DNA of 64,000 bases from Frateuria_A sp035944355 (GTDB taxonomy: Bacteria > Pseudomonadota > Gammaproteobacteria > Xanthomonadales > Rhodanobacteraceae), in assembly GCF_035944355.1 (NCBI RefSeq), contig NZ_DASZBH010000016.1, positions 496,001 to 560,000 of the forward strand, in the 5' to 3' direction. Position 1 is the stretch's first letter, and each line of letters begins with the position of its first letter. Shown here one piece after another: positions 1 to 7,840 of this stretch. The notes beneath the pieces are model-generated. The model was not told the origin of the DNA. It was given only the letters and a program-made list of their open reading frames with translations, and searched no databases. The translations under genes and the position numbers were made by a program.

Positions 1-381
1 TTCAAGCCCGACGCCGGCCTGCTGCTGGGCTCGCCGGCCAACGCCGATCCGGTGGCGCCGCACGACGTGCAGCCGGAGGAGTACGACATCGCGCTGGGCA
101 TCCACCACATCGAGCAGGCGACCACCATGGAGATCCGCCGCCCGATCCGTACCTGGGCCGGCCTGCGCTCCTTCGTCGCCGACGGCGACCTGGTCGGCGG
201 CTTCGCGCCGGATGCGCCGGGCTTCTTCTGGGTGGCGGCGCAGGGCGGCTACGGCATCCAGACCAGCGCGGCGATGGGAGAGACCTGCGCGCACCTGGCG
301 CTAGGCCGGCCGTTGCCGGGCCACCTGCAGGACGCCGGCCTGTCGGCGGCGATGCTCGATCCGGCGCGGCTGCGCCGTTGA
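1..381 (+). CDS. FAD-dependent oxidoreductase (DAO family), C-terminal part only
   Basis: The window opens inside this gene; 126 C-terminal residues are visible, read in frame from base 1 to the TGA at 379-381. The stretch GGFAPDAPGFFWVAAQGGYG followed by GIQTSAA is the typical C-terminal FAD-binding end of glycine/D-amino-acid-oxidase-like (DAO) flavoproteins: the substrate-side strand, then the Gly-rich turn that contacts the isoalloxazine ring. Such proteins oxidise amines or amino acids with FAD, usually in the cytoplasm. The N-terminal Rossmann fold lies outside the window, so the substrate cannot be inferred. It is followed directly by two gene remnants, so its surroundings have been rearranged. 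Confidence 0.8.
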   Translation, partial: FKPDAGLLLGSPANADPVAPHDVQPEEYDIALGIHHIEQATTMEIRRPIRTWAGLRSFVADGDLVGGFAPDAPGFFWVAAQGGYGIQTSAAMGETCAHLALGRPLPGHLQDAGLSAAMLDPARLRR

Positions 382-387
382 GGCGCG

Positions 388-573
388 CTAGCTAGCGACC
401 CGCCGCGGGCGGCGCACGGTCCGCAGTTTGCCGCTGTGGCCGCCACCGCAGAAGAAGCGCTCGCCGTCGGAATCGAGTCCCGAGATGCCCATGCCTTCGG
501 GCATGGCCAGGCTTTCCAGGACCTCGCCCGTGCTGGGGTCGATGCGCCGCAGTTCGCTCTCCTCGCCCTCCGG
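388..573 (-). pseudogene. 3' remnant of a beta-propeller (glutamine cyclotransferase / SMP-30-like) gene
   Basis: On the minus strand about 61 codons end in TAG at 388-390. The readable part contains ELRRIDPSTGEVLES and then GMGISGLDSDGERFFCGGGH. That is the repeated blade pattern of Vgb / glutaminyl-cyclotransferase-like propellers (DP-x-TGEV, then GL-x-x-DG-x-x-F-x-CGG). No start codon or upstream blades are present: similarity stops near 573, where a plus-strand remnant of another gene begins. I read this as the C-terminal end of a truncated gene. The family assignment is from motif memory only; a chance open frame cannot be fully excluded. Confidence 0.55.
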
Positions 574-578
574 TCGCG

Positions 579-716
579 GCGACCCTGGCCATCACGGCCG
601 AACGCCTGCTGCCGGCGGGCGAGCGTGTGGCGCGAGCCATCGGCGTGCTCATGATCGCAGCGGGCATGCTGCTGCTCGTGCGGGCGGCCGGCCTGCCCGG
701 ATCCGTCGGCTCCTAG
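579..716 (+). pseudogene. 3' remnant of a DUF2182-like membrane protein gene
   Basis: Forty-five codons in frame end at TAG 714-716. They read AERLLPAGERVARAIGVLMI and continue as a hydrophobic helix (AAGMLLLVRAAG). This looks like the last transmembrane segment and preceding loop of DUF2182 predicted metal-binding membrane proteins. There is no plausible start and nothing of the family lies upstream, so the 5' end is lost. Its TAG overlaps the TAG of the convergent gene that ends at 713. Together with the minus-strand remnant at 388-573 it looks like what is left after a deletion removed the 5' halves of two divergent genes. Confidence 0.5.
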
Positions 717-1537
717 GTGGCCGTCTCCCTGGTCCAGGGCGCCAGCCCGCCGGCGAAGTCGAACTCGAGCTGCAGCGGCCGCCGTTCGTAACGGAAGCGC
801 CGCCAGGTCCTGGGCTGCAGGGGCCGGCCATCGCCGTCGGTGCAGCGCACGCCCATGGCGTGCTGCCACTGCGCCACCGTGCGCGCCTGGGCCAGGCGTC
901 GGTAGCAATGGGAGACAGAGATCATCAGCCGGTCGGCCAGGCGCCGGGTGTCGTTGCCGCAGCATCCGAACAGGTGCAGGTAGGCGCTCGCCTGCGATTG
1001 TTGCGGGTCGGGTTCGGTCGAGCGCGCATCTTCCACCTCGGACCATGCATGCAGGGGATCCAGGCCGGGATCGGACGGCAGGGCGTCGATCAGGAAGCCT
1101 GCGTCCTCGCCATCGGCGTCTCGCCGCTGCCTCTGCGCGTAGCGCACGGTGGTCTCGGCATAGCGCACGAAGTGCTGGAATAGGTAGCCGAGCAGCAGCC
1201 TGCGGTAGCCCGGGTCAGCGAAACGCATGGCCAGGCCCTTGCGGGTGCGGATTTCCCCCGCCATCAGCAGCGCTTCCTGCCCGATGTCCTCGGCGCTGTG
1301 CTCGCCCTGCGTGCGCCTGGCGATCGAGCGCAGGTTGGGTCGGCACTCGTCCAGGAAGGCGAGGTAATCGGCGAACTCTTCCGGCGAGATCAGACGGATG
1401 CCCGTGGCGGTATCGGTGGGCGGCGCAGCATATCGGCGGGTGATGTCGTTGCCGTGACGATCGGGTCCCGCTTTTACCGTTTCGACGGTGGCGGCCCGGC
1501 CGGCTACACTTGGACGTCCAATTGGCCTGCTGGCCAT
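713..1537 (-). CDS. Sigma-70-like orphan protein of unknown function
   Basis: A 274-residue protein I cannot name. Residues 80-93 (HSAEDIGQEALLMA) resemble the core-binding helix of sigma-70 region 2 (AEDLVQEAF-type). Around residues 205-230, NDTRRLADRLMISVSHCYRR has the shape of a region-4 helix-turn-helix. Between them lies an Arg-rich linker. No anti-sigma gene is adjacent. The start is ATG 1537; no better ATG or GTG lies between it and the conserved part. That start places the 5' end under the trpG promoter, so the two genes are divergent and overlap in their control region. Whether it binds RNA polymerase is inference. The stop TAG (713-715) is interleaved with that of the remnant to its left. 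Confidence 0.6.
   Translation of the reverse strand: MASRPIGRPSVAGRAATVETVKAGPDRHGNDITRRYAAPPTDTATGIRLISPEEFADYLAFLDECRPNLRSIARRTQGEHSAEDIGQEALLMAGEIRTRKGLAMRFADPGYRRLLLGYLFQHFVRYAETTVRYAQRQRRDADGEDAGFLIDALPSDPGLDPLHAWSEVEDARSTEPDPQQSQASAYLHLFGCCGNDTRRLADRLMISVSHCYRRLAQARTVAQWQHAMGVRCTDGDGRPLQPRTWRRFRYERRPLQLEFDFAGGLAPWTRETAT
1481..1510 (+). promoter_or_regulatory. Probable promoter of the trpGDC operon
   Basis: TTCGAC at 1481-1486 and TACACT at 1505-1510 are separated by 18 bases, giving a start near 1517, about 55 bases before the trpG GTG. TACACT recurs as the -10 box before rpoZ in this window. The -35 box is poor, so this is a moderate call. No leader peptide with tandem Trp codons is evident. 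Confidence 0.4.
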
Positions 1538-1570
1538 GCTGCGACGTTCACCCGCCAGAGGTCCGCGCCC

Positions 1571-2167
1571 GTGCTCCTGATGATCGACAACTACGACAGC
1601 TTCACCTTCAACCTCGTGCAGTACCTGGGCGAGCTGGGGCAGGAGGTGCGCGTGGTGCGCAACGATGCGCTGGACGTGGCCGGCATCCGTGCGCTCAGGC
1701 CGTCGCACATCATGATCTCGCCCGGCCCGGGCACGCCGGACGATGCGGGCGTGTCGCTGGCGGTGCTGCGGGAACTGGCCGGCGAGATCCCCGTGTTCGG
1801 CGTGTGCCTGGGCCACCAGGCGATCGGCCAGGCCTTCGGCGGCAAGGTGATCCGCGCCAAGCAGATCATGCACGGCAAGACCTCGCCGGTGCGCCACCGC
1901 GGGCAGGGCGTGTTCGCCGGCCTGCCCGACCCGTTCGAGGCCACCCGCTACCACTCGCTGGTGGTCGAGCAGGCATCCCTGCCCGACTGCCTGGAAGTGA
2001 CCGCCTGGACCGAGCACGCGGACGGCTCGCTGGACGAGATCATGGGCCTGCGCCACAAGACGCTGGCGGTGGAGGGCGTGCAGTTCCACCCCGAGTCGAT
2101 CCTGACCCAGCACGGCCACGACCTGCTGCGCAACTTCCTTGGCCAGCCGCTGAAGCTGGCGGCATGA
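1571..2167 (+). CDS. trpG: Anthranilate synthase component II (glutamine amidotransferase)
   Basis: Releases ammonia from glutamine for TrpE, the first step of tryptophan synthesis; in many bacteria the same protein also serves PabB for folate. It has 198 residues, normal for TrpG/PabA. Visible are the class-I amidotransferase nucleophile in GVCLGHQ (Cys79), the oxyanion strand SPGPGTPDDAG (about 50-60) and the His-Glu pair in VQFHPESI near the C-terminus. The start is GTG at 1571, giving the family N-terminus MLLMIDNYDSF, with CAGAGG ten bases upstream; ATG 1580 is a shorter alternative. The stop overlaps trpD by four bases (ATGA). No trpE is nearby. Confidence 0.95.
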   Translation: MLLMIDNYDSFTFNLVQYLGELGQEVRVVRNDALDVAGIRALRPSHIMISPGPGTPDDAGVSLAVLRELAGEIPVFGVCLGHQAIGQAFGGKVIRAKQIMHGKTSPVRHRGQGVFAGLPDPFEATRYHSLVVEQASLPDCLEVTAWTEHADGSLDEIMGLRHKTLAVEGVQFHPESILTQHGHDLLRNFLGQPLKLAA

Positions 2168-3243
2168 CGGCGCGCGCCATGGCGATCACGCCCCAGGAAG
2201 CGCTGCAGCGCACGATCGAGCACCGCGAGATCTTCCACGACGAGATGATCGCGCTGATGCGCCAGATCATGGGCGGCCAGGTCAGTCCGCTGATGACCGC
2301 GGCGATCATCACCGGCCTGCGCGTGAAGAAGGAGACCGTGGGCGAGATCACCGGCGCGGCGCGGGTGATGCGCGAGCTCTCGGCCAAGGTCCCGTACTCC
2401 GGCGCATCCGCCGACGGCAGCGCCCCCGCTGCCGGCAATCAACATCTTGTCGACATCGTCGGGACCGGCGGCGACGGCGCTTCGAGCTTCAACATCTCCA
2501 CCGCGTCGATGTTCGTCGCCGCGGCGGCCGGCGCGCGGGTGGCCAAGCACGGCGGACGCAGCGTGTCGTCCAAGTCCGGCAGCGCTGACGTGCTGGAGGC
2601 GCTGGGCGCAGTGATCGACCTGTCGCCCGCGCAGGTCGCCCGGTGCATGGATGAAACGGGCATCGGCTTCATGTTCGCGCCCAACCACCATCCGGCGATG
2701 AAAGTGGTCGCGCCGGTGCGCAAGGAAATGGGCGTGCGCACGCTGTTCAACATCCTGGGTCCGCTGACCAACCCGGCCGGCGCGCCGAACATCCTGATGG
2801 GCGTGTTCCACCCGGACCTGGTCGGCATCCAGGTGCGCGTGCTGCAGGCGCTGGGCGCACGTCACGCGATGGTGGTGTGGGGGCGCGACGGCATGGACGA
2901 GATCTCGCTCGGCGCCGCCACCCTGGTCGGCGAACTGCGCGGCGGCGAAGTGCTCGAGTACGAGATCGAGCCGGAGGATTTCGGCCTGGCGATGGCCTCC
3001 AGCCGCAACCTCAGGGTGGAGAGCGTGGAGGAATCGAAGACCATGCTGCTCGACGCGCTGGGCGGCCGCCACGGCGTGGCGCACGACATCGTCTGCCTGA
3101 ACGCCGGCGCGGCGCTCTATACCGCCGGGGTGGCCGGCGACATCGACGAGGGCATCGCGTTGGCGCGCGGGATGATCGCCAGCGGTGCCGCCCATGCGAA
3201 AATGATGGAGTTCGTCGCCGCCACCCGGCGCCTGGCTGCCTAG
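2164..3243 (+). CDS. trpD: Anthranilate phosphoribosyltransferase
   Basis: Transfers phosphoribose from PRPP to anthranilate, the second step of tryptophan synthesis. The protein is 359 residues. GTGGDGASSFNIST is the PRPP-binding glycine loop, followed by KHGGRSVSSKSGSADVLEALG, both signature stretches of TrpD. The start ATG 2164 overlaps trpG's stop; ATG 2179 (MAITPQEAL) matches the usual Xanthomonas N-terminus just as well. A short extra loop around residues 80-95 (SGASADGSAPAAGN) sits before the PRPP loop. It is translationally coupled to trpG and followed 23 bases later by trpC, so the three form one operon. Confidence 0.95.
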   Translation: MTARAMAITPQEALQRTIEHREIFHDEMIALMRQIMGGQVSPLMTAAIITGLRVKKETVGEITGAARVMRELSAKVPYSGASADGSAPAAGNQHLVDIVGTGGDGASSFNISTASMFVAAAAGARVAKHGGRSVSSKSGSADVLEALGAVIDLSPAQVARCMDETGIGFMFAPNHHPAMKVVAPVRKEMGVRTLFNILGPLTNPAGAPNILMGVFHPDLVGIQVRVLQALGARHAMVVWGRDGMDEISLGAATLVGELRGGEVLEYEIEPEDFGLAMASSRNLRVESVEESKTMLLDALGGRHGVAHDIVCLNAGAALYTAGVAGDIDEGIALARGMIASGAAHAKMMEFVAATRRLAA

Positions 3244-3266
3244 CCCCCGTCTGCCTGCAAGCCCAC

Positions 3267-4061
3267 ATGACCGACATCCTGCAACGCATCCTCGAGCGCA
3301 AGGCCGAGGAGATCGCCGAGCGCAGCGCCGCGCTGCCGCTGGCCGAACTGTCCGCCCGCATCGGCGACGCGCCCCCAGTGCGCGGCTTCGCCGTCGCCAT
3401 CGAGGACAAGCTCGCCGCCGGCCTGCCCGCGGTGATCGCCGAGGTGAAGAAGGCCAGTCCCAGCAAGGGCCTGATCCGCGCCGATTTCGATCCGGCCGCG
3501 ATCGCGCGCAGCTACGCCGCCGCAGGCGCCGCCTGCCTGTCGGTGCTGACCGACCGTGATTTCTTCCAGGGCAGCGAGGCGTACCTCGAGCAGGCGCGCG
3601 CCGCCTGCGGGCTGCCGGTGCTGCGCAAGGATTTCGTGATCGACCCCTACCAGGTGTACGAGGCCCGCGCGATCGGCGCCGACTGCATCCTGCTGATCGT
3701 CGCCGCGCTCGACGACGCGGCCCTGCTGGAGCTGTCGCTGCTGGCCGCCGAGCTCGACCTGGACGTGCTCTGCGAAGTGCACGACGCACGGGAGCTGGAG
3801 CGCGCGCTCGCGCTGCCGGTGCCACTGATCGGCGTGAACAACCGCGACCTGCGCACGTTCGAGACCTCGCTGGACACCTCGCTCGCGCTGAAGTCCCGCA
3901 TGGGCGACGACGACCGAGTGCTGGTGGCCGAGTCGGGTATCCACACGCGCGAGGACGTGGCGCGGCTGCGCGCGGCCGACATCCACGCCTTCCTGGTCGG
4001 CGAGGCGTTCATGCGCGCCGCCGACCCGGGCCAGGCCCTCGAGCGGCTGTTCGCGGCCTGA
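3267..4061 (+). CDS. trpC: Indole-3-glycerol phosphate synthase
   Basis: Closes the ring of CdRP to indole-3-glycerol phosphate in tryptophan synthesis. At 264 residues it is the monofunctional TrpC, not the TrpC-TrpF fusion of enteric bacteria. The TIM-barrel signature AEVKKASPSKG (catalytic Lys) lies around residue 56, with LTDRDFFQGS, LRKDFVIDPYQ and GVNNRDL further on and AESGI before the phosphate-binding loop FLVGEAFM. The ATG at 3267 is the only good start. It is third in trpG-trpD-trpC, four bases before the HAD gene. Confidence 0.96.
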   Translation: MTDILQRILERKAEEIAERSAALPLAELSARIGDAPPVRGFAVAIEDKLAAGLPAVIAEVKKASPSKGLIRADFDPAAIARSYAAAGAACLSVLTDRDFFQGSEAYLEQARAACGLPVLRKDFVIDPYQVYEARAIGADCILLIVAALDDAALLELSLLAAELDLDVLCEVHDARELERALALPVPLIGVNNRDLRTFETSLDTSLALKSRMGDDDRVLVAESGIHTREDVARLRAADIHAFLVGEAFMRAADPGQALERLFAA

Positions 4062-4065
4062 AGCG

Positions 4066-4740
4066 ATGGAAGGTCAGGAGACGCAAGCGGCCCCCGTACC
4101 GGCGGTCGTGCTGTTCGACTTCGACGGCGTGCTGACACACGCCGACACCTTCGAGCTGTTCGTGCGCGAGCGCTACGACCGGGCGTCCTGGCGCAAGCTG
4201 CTCGTCCTGCTGGCGCTGCCCTGGCTGCTGCTGTCGTGGCCGTTCACGCGCCGCCTGCGGCTGCCACTGGTGCACATCGCGCTACTGGGCGTCGGGCAGG
4301 CGGGCTACCGCGCCGCCGTGGACGACTTCGCTGCCCGGCTGGTGCGCCGCCCCGGCCACTTCTGCCGCGATGGCATCCGCGCGCTGCGCCGCCACCAGGC
4401 GGCCGGCGAGCGGGTGATCGTCGTGACCGGCTGCGAGCACACGCTGGTGGAGAGCCTGCTCGGCCAGCTCGGGCTCGGCGGCGTGGAACTGGTCGCCTCG
4501 CAGCTCAAGCCCGGCCCGCTCGGCCTGCGCATGGCCCGCCACACCGTCGGCGCGGGCAAACTCAAGGCGCTCGGCGCGCACGGCGTGCCGGCCTGGCGGC
4601 GGGCCTACGGCGATTCGCTGCACGACCTGCACATGCTCAAGGCCGCGGCCGAGCCGGTGCTGGTCAACGGCAACCCGAAGCTGTGCAAGCGAGTGGAGCA
4701 GGCGCTGGGGCGGCCGGTCGAGCGCGTGGCCTGGCATTGA
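4066..4740 (+). CDS. HAD-superfamily phosphatase (subfamily IB)
   Basis: A 224-residue haloacid-dehalogenase hydrolase. The catalytic motif I is FDFDGVLTHADT (about residues 17-28), motif II is the Thr in VIVVTGCEH, and motif III is the Lys in GAGKLKAL with the acidic GDSLHD pair near residue 185. This is the serine-phosphatase / lipid-phosphatase-like IB type. A hydrophobic stretch at about 45-58 (LVLLALPWLLLSW) suggests a cap helix touching the membrane. It begins four bases after trpC and is probably read with the trp operon, though nothing links it to tryptophan. The substrate is unknown. Confidence 0.85.
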   Translation: MEGQETQAAPVPAVVLFDFDGVLTHADTFELFVRERYDRASWRKLLVLLALPWLLLSWPFTRRLRLPLVHIALLGVGQAGYRAAVDDFAARLVRRPGHFCRDGIRALRRHQAAGERVIVVTGCEHTLVESLLGQLGLGGVELVASQLKPGPLGLRMARHTVGAGKLKALGAHGVPAWRRAYGDSLHDLHMLKAAAEPVLVNGNPKLCKRVEQALGRPVERVAWH

Positions 4741-4807
4741 GGCTCGGCCGGACCGGTGCCCGGCGAACGAACTGGCTGGCCGTCCTGCGGGGCGCTTGCG
4801 CAGAGGG

Positions 4808-4848
4808 TTGTTCCGATTTACGTTAGCGCTTACATATTTCGACGGAAC
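4808..4848 (+). promoter_or_regulatory. Promoter with embedded palindromes upstream of the MarR-GNAT gene
   Basis: TTGTTC (4808-4813), 17 bases, TACATA (4831-4836) form a good sigma-70 promoter. The spacer contains the imperfect palindrome GTTAGCGCTTAC (4822-4833) centred on AGCGCT. A wider inverted repeat, GTTCCG at 4810-4815 and CGGAAC at 4843-4848, brackets the whole promoter. MarR proteins commonly bind such dyads over their own promoters, so autorepression is a reasonable inference. The predicted transcription start is only about a dozen bases before the GTG, giving a very short leader. Confidence 0.5.
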
Positions 4849-4854
4849 CTGCCC

Positions 4855-5808
4855 GTGTACCTCGCATCCCTTGGCAAGCTGGCGCTCGGCAGCCGCCTGA
4901 AGGCGCTCAGCGACCATTTCTACGGCGCGGCGGACGAGGTCTACCGGACGCTTGGCGCGCCCATCGAGTCGCGATGGCTGCCGGTGCTGCGTTACCTGTG
5001 GGACTCGGGTCCCAGCACGGTGACGGACGTGGCCAAGGCCATCGGCCAGACCCATTCGGCAGTGAGCCAGCTCACCGACAAGCTGGTGCGCGGCGGCATG
5101 GTGCGGCGCCGGCGCGATCTGGCCGATGGCCGGCGCACGGTGCTCGTACTCACCGACAAGGCGCAAGACGCGCTCGCCGCGCTTGGTCCGACCTGGTGCG
5201 CCGTGCGGCGTGGCGTAGCCGCTTCGCTGGGCGAGCACGCCGTGCGCCTGCTGGATGCCATCGCGGCATGCGAGCGTGCACTGCAGGATCGCCCGGTCGC
5301 CGGGTCGATCCTGGCCGAACACGCCGCCATCAAGGCGATGCCGCTGGAGATCGTGCCTTACGCCCCGGCCTTGCGCGAACACTTCTATCGCTTGAACGCA
5401 CAATGGCTGGAGCGCCACTTCCGCATCGAGGACATCGACCGCGCCGTGCTGAGCGACCCCGAGCGCCACATCCTGCAGCCGGGCGGCACGATCTTCTTCG
5501 CGCGCCTGGGCGAAGAGGTGATCGGCACATGCGCCCTGCTGCAGGAATCGCCGGGCGTGTTCGAATTGACCAAGATGGGCGTGGACGAAACCTTCCGCGG
5601 CCTCGGCGCCGGCCGGCGCCTGCTCGACGCCTGCATCGCCGAGTTCCACCGGCGCAACGGGCGCACGCTGTTCCTGGAGTCCAACAGCCGCCTCGCGACC
5701 GCTGTGAGGATGTACGAGAGGGCCGGTTTCGTCATGCAGCCGTCCGTACGGCCCGGCTCGCACTACGAGCGAGCAGATGTGTACATGATCTATCGGCAGG
5801 GTGCGTAA
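4855..5808 (+). CDS. MarR-type regulator fused to a GNAT acetyltransferase
   Basis: A 317-residue two-domain protein. The N-terminal half is a MarR winged helix, with TVTDVAKAIGQTHSAVSQLT as the recognition helix-turn-helix near residues 52-71 and RRRDLADGRRT as the wing. The C-terminal half (about 165-317) is a GNAT fold with the acetyl-CoA loop in FRGLGAGRRLLDA (R/Q-x-x-G-x-G/A pattern) and the final strand TLFLESNSRLATAVRMYERAGF split around it. Such fusions are known in Xanthomonadales, but their substrate is unknown to me. GTG 4855 is chosen because MYLASLGKLALGSRL is the usual N-terminus and it sits just after the promoter; ATG 4756 would lie upstream of it. Confidence 0.88.
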   Translation: MYLASLGKLALGSRLKALSDHFYGAADEVYRTLGAPIESRWLPVLRYLWDSGPSTVTDVAKAIGQTHSAVSQLTDKLVRGGMVRRRRDLADGRRTVLVLTDKAQDALAALGPTWCAVRRGVAASLGEHAVRLLDAIAACERALQDRPVAGSILAEHAAIKAMPLEIVPYAPALREHFYRLNAQWLERHFRIEDIDRAVLSDPERHILQPGGTIFFARLGEEVIGTCALLQESPGVFELTKMGVDETFRGLGAGRRLLDACIAEFHRRNGRTLFLESNSRLATAVRMYERAGFVMQPSVRPGSHYERADVYMIYRQGA

Positions 5809-5931
5809 GCCGTCCGTCTCCGCGGCGCCCGCATGGGCGAAACGCACTGTCGGCAGGCCAGGCGCTGCCGAGGGGCGGAGGTGGAGCGGTGGATCCGGTC
5901 GCCCCCCATCCCTGCGGAAGGCGGCCAACCG

Positions 5932-6627
5932 TCAGCGCGTGCCCTTGACCACGATGGTCTTGCCCGAGACGTCGATCATGCCCTGCTCCTCGAGCTGCTT
6001 GAGCACGCGGCCGACCATCTCGCGCGAGCAACCGACGATGCGGCTGACTTCCTGGCGCGAGATGCGGATCTGCGTGCCGTCGGGGTGGGTCATGGCGTCC
6101 GGCTCCTGGCACAGGTCCAGCAGCGTGCGCGAGATGCGGTTGGTCACGTCCATGAAGGCCATGCGGCTGACCTGGCGCGAGGTGCGCAGCAGGCGGTTGG
6201 TCAGCTGCGAGCCGATCGCGAAGAGGATCTTGGGGCATTCCTCGCGCAGCGGGCCTTCCATCAGCTGGAACAGGCGCTCGTAGCTGATCTCGGCCATCTC
6301 GCAAGGGGTGCGGCTGCGCACGATGGACTCGCGCTGCGCCTGCTCCACGAACAGGCCCATCTCGCCGATGAACTGGCCGCGGCTCAGGTAGGCCAGGATC
6401 AGCTCGCGCCCCTGCTCGTCCTCGGTGCAGACGGCCAGCGAGCCCTCGATGATGTAGTAGAGCGTGTTGGCCGGGTCGCCCGGGCGGATGATCGCGGTCT
6501 TGCCGGGATAGCGGCGGCGATGGCACAGCGCGAGGAATCGCTCCATCGAGGCGGGATCGGGCGCGAAGCTCAGTGGCGCCTGGGACCGTTCGAACGCTTG
6601 CTGGAGTTGGTATTTGAGTAGCGCCAC
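5932..6627 (-). CDS. clp: CRP/FNR-family transcription regulator (Clp-like)
   Basis: A global regulator; in Xanthomonas the orthologue Clp controls virulence genes and responds to cyclic di-GMP rather than cAMP. With the start at GTG 6627 it is 231 residues: a cyclic-nucleotide domain (PGDPANTLYYIIEGS, then GQFIGEMGLF) and a C-terminal HTH (ISRQEVSRIVGCSREMVGRV). The HTH is near identical to Clp of Xanthomonas. The GTG has AAGGGA eight bases upstream; ATG 6675 would add 16 poorly conserved residues. It is divergent from speD across about 270 bases, and converges on the MarR-GNAT gene across a 123-base gap in which I see no clear terminator. Confidence 0.9.
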   Translation of the reverse strand: MALLKYQLQQAFERSQAPLSFAPDPASMERFLALCHRRRYPGKTAIIRPGDPANTLYYIIEGSLAVCTEDEQGRELILAYLSRGQFIGEMGLFVEQAQRESIVRSRTPCEMAEISYERLFQLMEGPLREECPKILFAIGSQLTNRLLRTSRQVSRMAFMDVTNRISRTLLDLCQEPDAMTHPDGTQIRISRQEVSRIVGCSREMVGRVLKQLEEQGMIDVSGKTIVVKGTR

Positions 6628-6900
6628 GTTGCGTATCCCTTGAGCCGGAGCTGCCGCTGGAGCGTTACCATGCATCACGCATCTCGCCCGATCAAGAGAT
6701 GAGCGCACGCACGGCCCCGCCGAGTTCTGTTTTCCGCGGTTTTGCCGCATACTTCGCAGTCTTTCGCCCAGGCTGTGCACGCTGGACGGATCAGGGTCGC
6801 GCAGGATGAGGGTCCTGGCGCGTCTTTCTCTTTTCGCGGGGACCCTTCAGCTGCTAACCCGCCTCATCTGCTGGCCGTGTCCCGGCCATGGAGAGTCGCC

Positions 6901-7686
6901 GTGGTGAAACCGCTCCCGCGCCTGCGCCTGCAGGGCTTCAACAACCTGACCAAGGCCCTGAGCTTCAATATCTACGACATCTGCTACGCGGTGTCCGAAG
7001 AACAGCGCCAGCGCTACATCGAGTACATCGACGAGCAGTACGACGCCGACCGCCTCACCCAGATCCTCACCGACGTGGCGGAGATCATCGGCGCGAACAT
7101 CTTGAACATCGCCCGCCAGGACTACGACCCGCAGGGCGCCTCGGTGACCATCCTGATCTCCGAGGAGCCGGTGGTGGAGAAGCTCGGCCGCGACACCATT
7201 TCCGGTGCCGTGGTGGCGCACATGGACAAGAGCCACATCACCGTCCACACCTATCCGGAAACGCACCCGCACAACGGCATCGCGACCTTCCGCGCGGACA
7301 TCGACGTGGCCACCTGCGGCGTGATCTCGCCGCTGAAGGCCCTGAACTACCTGATCGACAGCTTCGAGTCGGACATCGTGGTGTGCGACTACCGCGTGCG
7401 CGGATTCACCCGCGACATCAAGGGCAAGAAGCACTTCATCGACCACAAGATCAACTCGGTGCAGGACTACCTGGCGCGCCACATCCGCCAGAAGTACGAG
7501 ATGTTCGACGTCAACGTGTACCAGGAGAACATCTTCCACACGAAGATGCACATCAAGGACTTCGACCTGGACACTTACCTGTTCGAGGCGCACGCGGACG
7601 ACCTCTCGTTCAAGGAACGCCAGCGCATCGAATCGCTGCTGAAGCGCGAGATCGAGGAACTGTTCCACGGCCGCAACCTGATGTGA
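6901..7686 (+). CDS. speD: S-adenosylmethionine decarboxylase proenzyme (class IA, E. coli type)
   Basis: Makes decarboxylated SAM, the aminopropyl donor for spermidine. The 261-residue product is the long enterobacterial type. Self-cleavage to the pyruvoyl cofactor should occur before Ser111 in DKSHITVHTYPE, which matches Ser112 of E. coli. FNIYDICYA near the N-terminus and the C-terminal EELFHGRNL are further family marks. The start is GTG 6901, giving MVKPLPRLRLQGFNNLTK, preceded by GGAGAG five bases upstream. It stands alone, divergent from clp, with a strong terminator at 7691-7715. No speE is present. Confidence 0.96.
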   Translation: MVKPLPRLRLQGFNNLTKALSFNIYDICYAVSEEQRQRYIEYIDEQYDADRLTQILTDVAEIIGANILNIARQDYDPQGASVTILISEEPVVEKLGRDTISGAVVAHMDKSHITVHTYPETHPHNGIATFRADIDVATCGVISPLKALNYLIDSFESDIVVCDYRVRGFTRDIKGKKHFIDHKINSVQDYLARHIRQKYEMFDVNVYQENIFHTKMHIKDFDLDTYLFEAHADDLSFKERQRIESLLKREIEELFHGRNLM

Positions 7687-7690
7687 TCGA

Positions 7691-7715
7691 AACCCCGCCG
7701 TCCGGCGGGGTTTTT
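7691..7715 (+). terminator. Rho-independent terminator of speD
   Basis: CCCCGCCG and CGGCGGGG form a perfect stem around a TC-rich turn, followed by TTTTT, starting about six bases after the speD stop. Confidence 0.9.
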
Positions 7716-7840
7716 CATTGTGCAGGGGCGCGTGCGCTCGCGCCGCGACGGATTTCCACGAGACGCCCGCGAGCGCGGCTTTGCCGCCGCGGGCAGGCGC
7801 CGGCACCCATGCCGACCGGGCTGCCGCCGCTGGGGCGCCG

